A stretch of 64,000 nucleotides of DNA from Erythroxylum novogranatense. Its lineage: Eukaryota > Streptophyta > Magnoliopsida > Malpighiales > Erythroxylaceae. Below the pieces are notes generated by a model. The model made no database searches, had not been told where the DNA came from, and saw only the letters and a program-made list of their open reading frames with translations. The stretch is taken from positions 32,939,402-33,003,401 of the forward strand of contig CM057230.1 of the NCBI GenBank assembly GCA_029891385.1, in the 5' to 3' direction. Shown here one piece after another: positions 59,042-64,000 of the stretch (its first letter is position 1; every line of letters starts with the position of its first letter). A program made the translations under genes and the position numbers.

Positions 59042-60610
59042 GTTTTAATTATAAACGTTATTTCTTTTGTGCATAACTTTTTCGTCCGACATCCGATTGA
59101 CCTGATTCTCGAGGCATCGGATTCTTGGAATATCTAATTTCATTTATATGTAAAATTGGGAATTTTTGGAGATGAAATTGATGCAGATTAATTAGGTCGA
59201 AATGAGGGGACCGGGTAATTATTTTTCTGGTCCGTCTTTTATTAATAATTGGACCTATAGAGGTCCGAATGGGGTGATTTTTATGTCAATGAGTTTCTAA
59301 TTTTTAGGGGAAAATTTTGTGATGGGAAATTTTAGTATAATGCTGGGAATGTCACGAACATGCATACATGTGCATTATTAAATATTTCTGATTGTACATT
59401 TGGTAATGTTTGAATATTTTAACTGTTTTAGTGGCACATTTGGAAGGTCAACCCACATACATTAGCTTGGAAGCTATTGGTGAGTGACCTAGACGGTTCC
59501 TTAATTACTAATTGTTTATATTTCTGTGGTGAATAATGGTGGGAATTGTGTGCTAATTATGTATTTCGAACAAAAGGTTCGATGTATTGGGAGATTATGA
59601 CATAGAAGTGTTATTTGTCTGAGAATGTGAGATCTCCGTGTTTTTAGTGTGATAAATTGTGATTGTGATGTGATATTGCTCAATTGCGACATATGCATTC
59701 CATGCATGAATGCATGATCAGTTAATGACAGTTGTGAGCAGAGCAGCCACCGAGAGCTAAAAGTTTAATGTATTCAGGCCTCGAGCCTACAGAGATTCAG
59801 AGCCTCAGGCTCAACGATTAATGCGCCCATATTGGAATAGTTTAGGCGCTCGGTCACAACACCGTAATAAATGAGAAAAGTGTCACATACGCATGTCATA
59901 TGCATTTGTTTTACTCGTCTTAATTGAATGAAAGGCAAAATGCCTTATGCTTCTGTGGTACCAATCATGTGGTACTTCTTAATGTGAATTATGAAATAAC
60001 TGTATTATGCTTGAGTGTTGCATGGATTCAATTGGTTAGGTATGTCTAATTGAAAGAAATGTATCAAATTGTCTATGCTAAAGTGAAATTGTAAAATGTG
60101 ATCAATTATGCAACAATGTGAATATAGGTTATGTGAATTGATGTGTTGCATGAATTGAGTGAACCATCGATGATGGTTACCTCACTGAGGTCACAAAACT
60201 CAAATTTGCAATTATTTTTCAGGACCCAGAAGAATACCTCGTTAGGCAACGGGTGTATAGCAACCGCATGTGGGTGAAAAAAAAGAGGTCGGGATCAGTT
60301 CGCGTCTGCATTAGTGTCTGATAGAAATGTATTTTCTGAATTTTTGTACTAGTGATTAGGTTATGTTGTAAAGGCAACAAACTGAATGAAATTGTATTTA
60401 TAAAAAGGGCCCCCGTGGTCATTGAATTTACCGATGATTGTTTATGTAAATTGTTTTCCGCATAATATATAATGTATGTGTATGTTTCGAAAAAAATTTA
60501 TACTTAGTTTTCACTGAGTGATGTAGCACGCCTCCCTGGTAGGGCACAGACTCGGATATCACCATCGATGTCGAGTTCGGGTCATACGGGAATGGGGTGT
60601 TACATTTAGG

Positions 60611-60624
60611 TGGTATCAAAGCCC
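60611..60624 (+). other. Gypsy-E primer-binding site
   Basis: TGGTATCAAAGCCC, one G to A change from the intact initiator tRNA-Met complement, six bases after the LTR end. Confidence 0.9.
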
Positions 60625-63600
60625 AGAAGTACGAACTTACACCGACACTTTCTGAAACATAGGCCAAATCACATACATTAAAGTCATGTCATAGCAGACT
60701 GTGACAACTGATCCCTAGTCTGAGTCACATGGGTATGTGTCATACGCATAAACATGTGTTAAGTGTTTAAGTGTGAGAAAAGTGATGATATGTCAGAATA
60801 TGAGCCAATGAAGGTTTATGGGCAATTAGGAATGGAAAATGAAAAATGGATACTGTGGTGACAAACCCTCGAATGGGATATGAATGTGAATACATTGATA
60901 TGGGATGATTTAGGAAAGAAGTGATATCAAAATGAATAATGAGACTTAAAGTGTATAAATCGAGTTGAAAGAAAACAAACTTTGCGATAGCCTGGAGAGG
61001 TCAAATATGGACATGAGAGGAATATTGGTTAAAAGTGACGAGAGTTATGATTTAGCATAAGAATATGTTTATGAGAGATCAAAAGTTCAGGATGACTAGG
61101 TATTCCTAAATCTGACTTTTATGTCCGATAAAATGGGGATAATTGGAAATGAGGAAAAAGTACATGGTTCGATAAGCGAGAGAAAGACTTACTACAGTTG
61201 TGTTGATGTGTGTATTATTGAATATATTGTATCGTAAGTGAAGATATTGTTAGGAAGAAGCGAAAAAGGTGAGATTAAAGTGTACAAGCCTGGTTAAAAG
61301 AAATAACTCAATTAGACTTGGATTTGAAATGTGATAAAAGTTATGATGTAACGTAATAATATGTTTGTGAGAATGAGATTACATTTCTTGATGCTTCTGC
61401 ATTTATAATTTTGAATGGATTGAGAATATACACATGGACGATGAAATAATAGGAACATGATTTTACAAGTGATGAAACGTGATACATTATGTGTTACTAT
61501 GGAGACAATTAGATATGCGCTTCGGTTTGAATTGTATTTATGCATGCGCTTTTGGAAAAGATGATAACTCAAAAGAGAAGAGTGAATGCACTCAAAATGT
61601 TCATTCCATGATTATGATGAGATGCTGTATACGAAGAAGAGTTAAATACTGGAAAACTGAAAAAAGAATATGGGCCTCCAAATCATATGGTGAACCCCAA
61701 TTATGGGCAGGAACAAGAATATAAATGTTATCTAGAGTAAATGGAAATGTCAGTATCTCTAGCGACTGTGAATGATTGGAAATGTGATATAAATACATCT
61801 CTAGATAAGATGGAAGGATTTTGGACGGGATCTACCGGGTTGTAGAGTATAAGAAATTGCTTAATGCTTCATTGAACCTTAGTATCGAGGATACATTGAC
61901 TAGAGAAGGCATGATACGAATTGATCTTAATAAGATAGTATGAAATGTTAAAATTGATTTTCTTGAAATATTAAGAATGACCAATAAGTACTTATGGGCA
62001 ATAGGTGATTGATAAGGAATTAGAAACAATATCGAGATTGGTACCAAGAAATTACTGAGATAGGGTCAGAAAGTCAGGTAATTTAGTTTATGAAGGCAAG
62101 TCTTCCTTGACCAGTAGCTGAGATCATAAGCTCTTCTCTAGATTCAACAATGGAATTTGGTAATTCTTCCATCGTCCAGAGGTCAAAGGCCCCTCGCTTG
62201 AGTCAATCAGGTTTGCTTCAGAAAGAAATCGACAGACGCAACGGAGGGAATTTTGAAATAAGATGACAGGTCTCCCAGAAAGGTTGTGATGTGTTGTCTT
62301 CTTAAAAAAAATGAAAATGAGAATATTGGAGTTATTTCCATAACAAAGACTTAAGCATAAGAGTTAGAAAAGGCTATCGGGAGTGTAAATATATTTTTGT
62401 TAATGTAAAGTATCCAACTATTTAAGAGGATTTCAGCAACTCGAGGAGACATTCTTGTTCATGTGAGGTGAAATTTGGTCCATATCATAGGCTGTGAAAA
62501 TATATTTGGAAACCATAAATTATCTCTAATTGGGGTATAAATCGAAATGAGTGGGAGAAACAGGTATAAATGAACTGACATTAGCATAAGTCAATGTGGA
62601 ATCATCGGGAAATTGAAAGAACTGCTGAAATCCGTTGAGAAAAAGGAAATTTAGCATGTGATCATACTACTGCATTGAGAACTAAATGAGTTTGAGGTTA
62701 TATCTATTGGAGTTAACCATACCCCGATAGGATTATGATATTAAAGGTTAATGTGAGACAAGCAACAAGATATCAATGAGTGACTATGAACATATTGACA
62801 AATGAAGATGAAATTTTGAATACTTGAAGGAAAAATACGTAAGCCGCGTTAGTTAAGTATGCCATTCGGATTTGTGGATTTTGTAGTAGGTTCCCAATCG
62901 AGATCAAGAGGGAACTGTTGTAATGTATAAGGTGATCTTGTGTACCTAAAGATAAATATAGCTGCATGAGTTAAATTTAGATACATGACTTGAAAAAAAT
63001 TCTGCAATAGTAGTTGGTTTGAAAACGTAGAATCATGATGTGGACAGAATCATATGAGATATACAATGACTAGACAAATTAGTAGAGATTAAGGTAAGAC
63101 TGGAATTGGAATTGGAAAAGATTTAAAGGATTGTGCTGAGGGACCTGTCCTAATAAAGCTAATGTTTCAATCAAGAGTATCAAATAGAACATTTCATAGC
63201 AGAGTATCACATATGTGGATAATAGGTTACTCAATCTAGTGCAACAAAGAGGGTATAGTGAAGAGTTAAAATGGAGCAAAAAGGAAATCTTATTAGTTTT
63301 GGAAAAATAACATCAGTTTTGCAAAAAGGAATTAGGAAAGCCTAAATTGAGGATTTGAGGAATAAAGTATATGTACTACCTGATAATGTGTACTACTTGA
63401 TAAAGTGATGTTCTCGTAAGTGTACCTCAAAAGAGCTCTTGGCGGCTAAGAATATCGAACTGAGTGATTATATGTTTGAGTTCCTTGCAGTCTTGACTAT
63501 TGGAGACAGATATAAAGCTTATATGTCTGGAATGCTTCAGCATATAAGATTAATATATAGTGCAAAGTGACTACAAGTAAAAAATTATTATTATTCTGGT

Positions 63601-64000
63601 GAGATGACACAAAGACTCGATCACCCTGAGTAAAAGTCAGAACAAATTTGAGATATCATTAGTGAGTAAAATAGTGAATAAAATGAATTTAGAATCTAAA
63701 TAAAGTAGTTTTGAAAAACGAATGGATTTTGGTGGATTACCTCGAAGTTGTGACTATATGGAGAAAGATGTGAAGGTTTAGTGTACTAGTACCGATGAGT
63801 AGTTAAAAAAAAGGAGGTGACTTGTCCTTGAGTGTATCACCTGTGTCAAGGTGTAGTTAGATGAGCTACGAAAGTAATAGGGGAAGCTAAGTGTGACATA
63901 AAGTGGTCCATATTAAACTATGGCAAAAATACAACTATGGAATTATAAATGATTTTATGGTTAGTATTGTTATAATCCGATATATGCGGTACTGAAACTG
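60625..64000 (+). other. Gypsy-E interior, non-coding, runs off window
   Basis: Purine-rich with stops in all frames and no retrotransposon motif that I can recognise on either strand. The first ~150 bp are shared with Gypsy-F (GTCATGTCA, GTGACAACTGATCCC, AGTCACATG). The rest shows nothing I can name. The second LTR and the other end of Copia-B should lie to the right. Confidence 0.65.

Larger units (their letters stand above)
56981..60604 (+). repeat. Gypsy-E 5' LTR, second piece (3624 bp)
   Basis: Resumes after the ATGTG duplication and ends GGGTGTTACA. It has five modules (58057-58880), a short palindrome array (58957-59002), TTA/TTTA simple repeats (58921-58941, 59010-59041), the CGTCCGACATCCGATTGAC box (59083-59101), the GGACCTATAGAGGTCC hairpin (59251-59266), and the AACCATCGATGATGGTT hairpin (60162-60178). 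Confidence 0.9.
13262..64000 (+). mobile_element. Copia-B, Ty1/copia element, host of several nested insertions
   Basis: 5' LTR 13262-15365; interior 15366-34404; start of 3' LTR 34405-34928; the rest is pushed beyond the window by Gypsy-E. Removing solo LTR S (17397-21294) and LARD-G (22945-32775) leaves an interior of ~5.3 kb, close to the 5.39-kb interior of its relative Copia-C. The two share LTR and coding sequence throughout and belong to one family. Stops in gag, protease, integrase and RT make it non-functional. It is the oldest member of the stack to its right, since all the others are inserted in it directly or indirectly. Confidence 0.9.
34929..64000 (+). mobile_element. Gypsy-E, gypsy-type element in Copia-B 3' LTR, runs off window
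   Basis: 5' LTR in two pieces (34929-35102 and 56981-60604, together ~3.80 kb) split by Copia-C; PBS 60611-60624; interior to the window end. The LTR starts TGTAACATCCCATCACCG and ends GGGTGTTACA. No gag or pol is recognised in the 3.4 kb of interior visible. It belongs to the same group as D, F and S, being closest to F in the leader next to the PBS. Confidence 0.88.

Noticed and set aside
5723..60624. tRNA genes at the TGGTATCAGAGCC sites
   Set aside because: These are short primer-binding sites complementary to a tRNA 3' end; no cloverleaf follows or precedes them.
60605..64000. Hidden gypsy pol in the Gypsy-E interior
   Set aside because: I looked for RT (YxDD with flanking blocks), integrase (HHCC, DDE) and protease motifs in all frames by eye and saw none. 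An HMM search could still find very decayed remains.

Overview
Kind of DNA: this is plant nuclear DNA made almost wholly of nested LTR retrotransposons. It is AT-rich. Ty1/copia gag-pol remains are easy to read, and initiator-tRNA-Met type primer-binding sites (TGGTATCAGAGCC), purine tracts and 5-bp target duplications mark the element ends. A flowering plant, probably a eudicot, fits best; the species cannot be read from the sequence. I found no host gene, no tRNA or rRNA gene, and no intact retrotransposon protein. The element names used here (Copia-A, B, C; Gypsy-D, E, F; LARD-G; solo LTR S) are mine.

Layout: (1) 1-7544 is Copia-A on the minus strand: the end of one LTR, broken pol and gag, a 2.1-kb leader with a striking palindrome array, and a complete 1.81-kb LTR. 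(2) 7545-12201 is Gypsy-F (minus): non-coding interior, primer-binding site and a 2.87-kb LTR. (3) 12202-13261 is unassigned and may be the oldest sequence here. (4) 13262 to beyond the window end is Copia-B (plus), the host of everything to its right. Its gag holds solo LTR S (17397-21289, target duplication CTAGA). Its pol holds LARD-G (22945-32770, GATAT), which has two 4.6-kb LTRs around only 631 bp. Its 3' LTR holds Gypsy-E (34929 to beyond the end). (5) Gypsy-E's first LTR is split by Copia-C (35103-56975, ATGTG). Copia-C's 3' LTR is split four bases in by Gypsy-D (42597-54875, TTGTT). This gives a four-deep stack: Copia-B > Gypsy-E > Copia-C > Gypsy-D.

How the parts work: none of the elements looks autonomous. 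The three copias keep recognisable zinc knuckle, protease, integrase, RT and RNase H pieces in copia order, but all are broken by stops, frameshifts and deletions. The gypsy-type elements keep PBS, PPT and LTRs but show no readable protein. Gypsy-D (4.36-kb LTRs, 3.55-kb non-coding interior) fits the LARD class (large retrotransposon derivatives), which would depend on proteins supplied in trans.

Most interesting: the long gypsy-type LTRs share a hidden architecture. S, Gypsy-D and Gypsy-E carry five copies of a ~90-bp degenerate module (core GAAAGTTGTAG) at ~180-bp spacing, then a short array of CpG-centred palindromes whose sequence differs by family, then a shared CGTCCGACATCCGATTGAC box, a GGACCT/AGGTCC hairpin and, near the 3' end, an AACCATC/GATGGTT hairpin. 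A separate pattern of CAG/CTG to CG single-base losses in Copia-C and Gypsy-D looks like a methylation-linked sequencing artefact and should be ruled out before any frameshift there is trusted.
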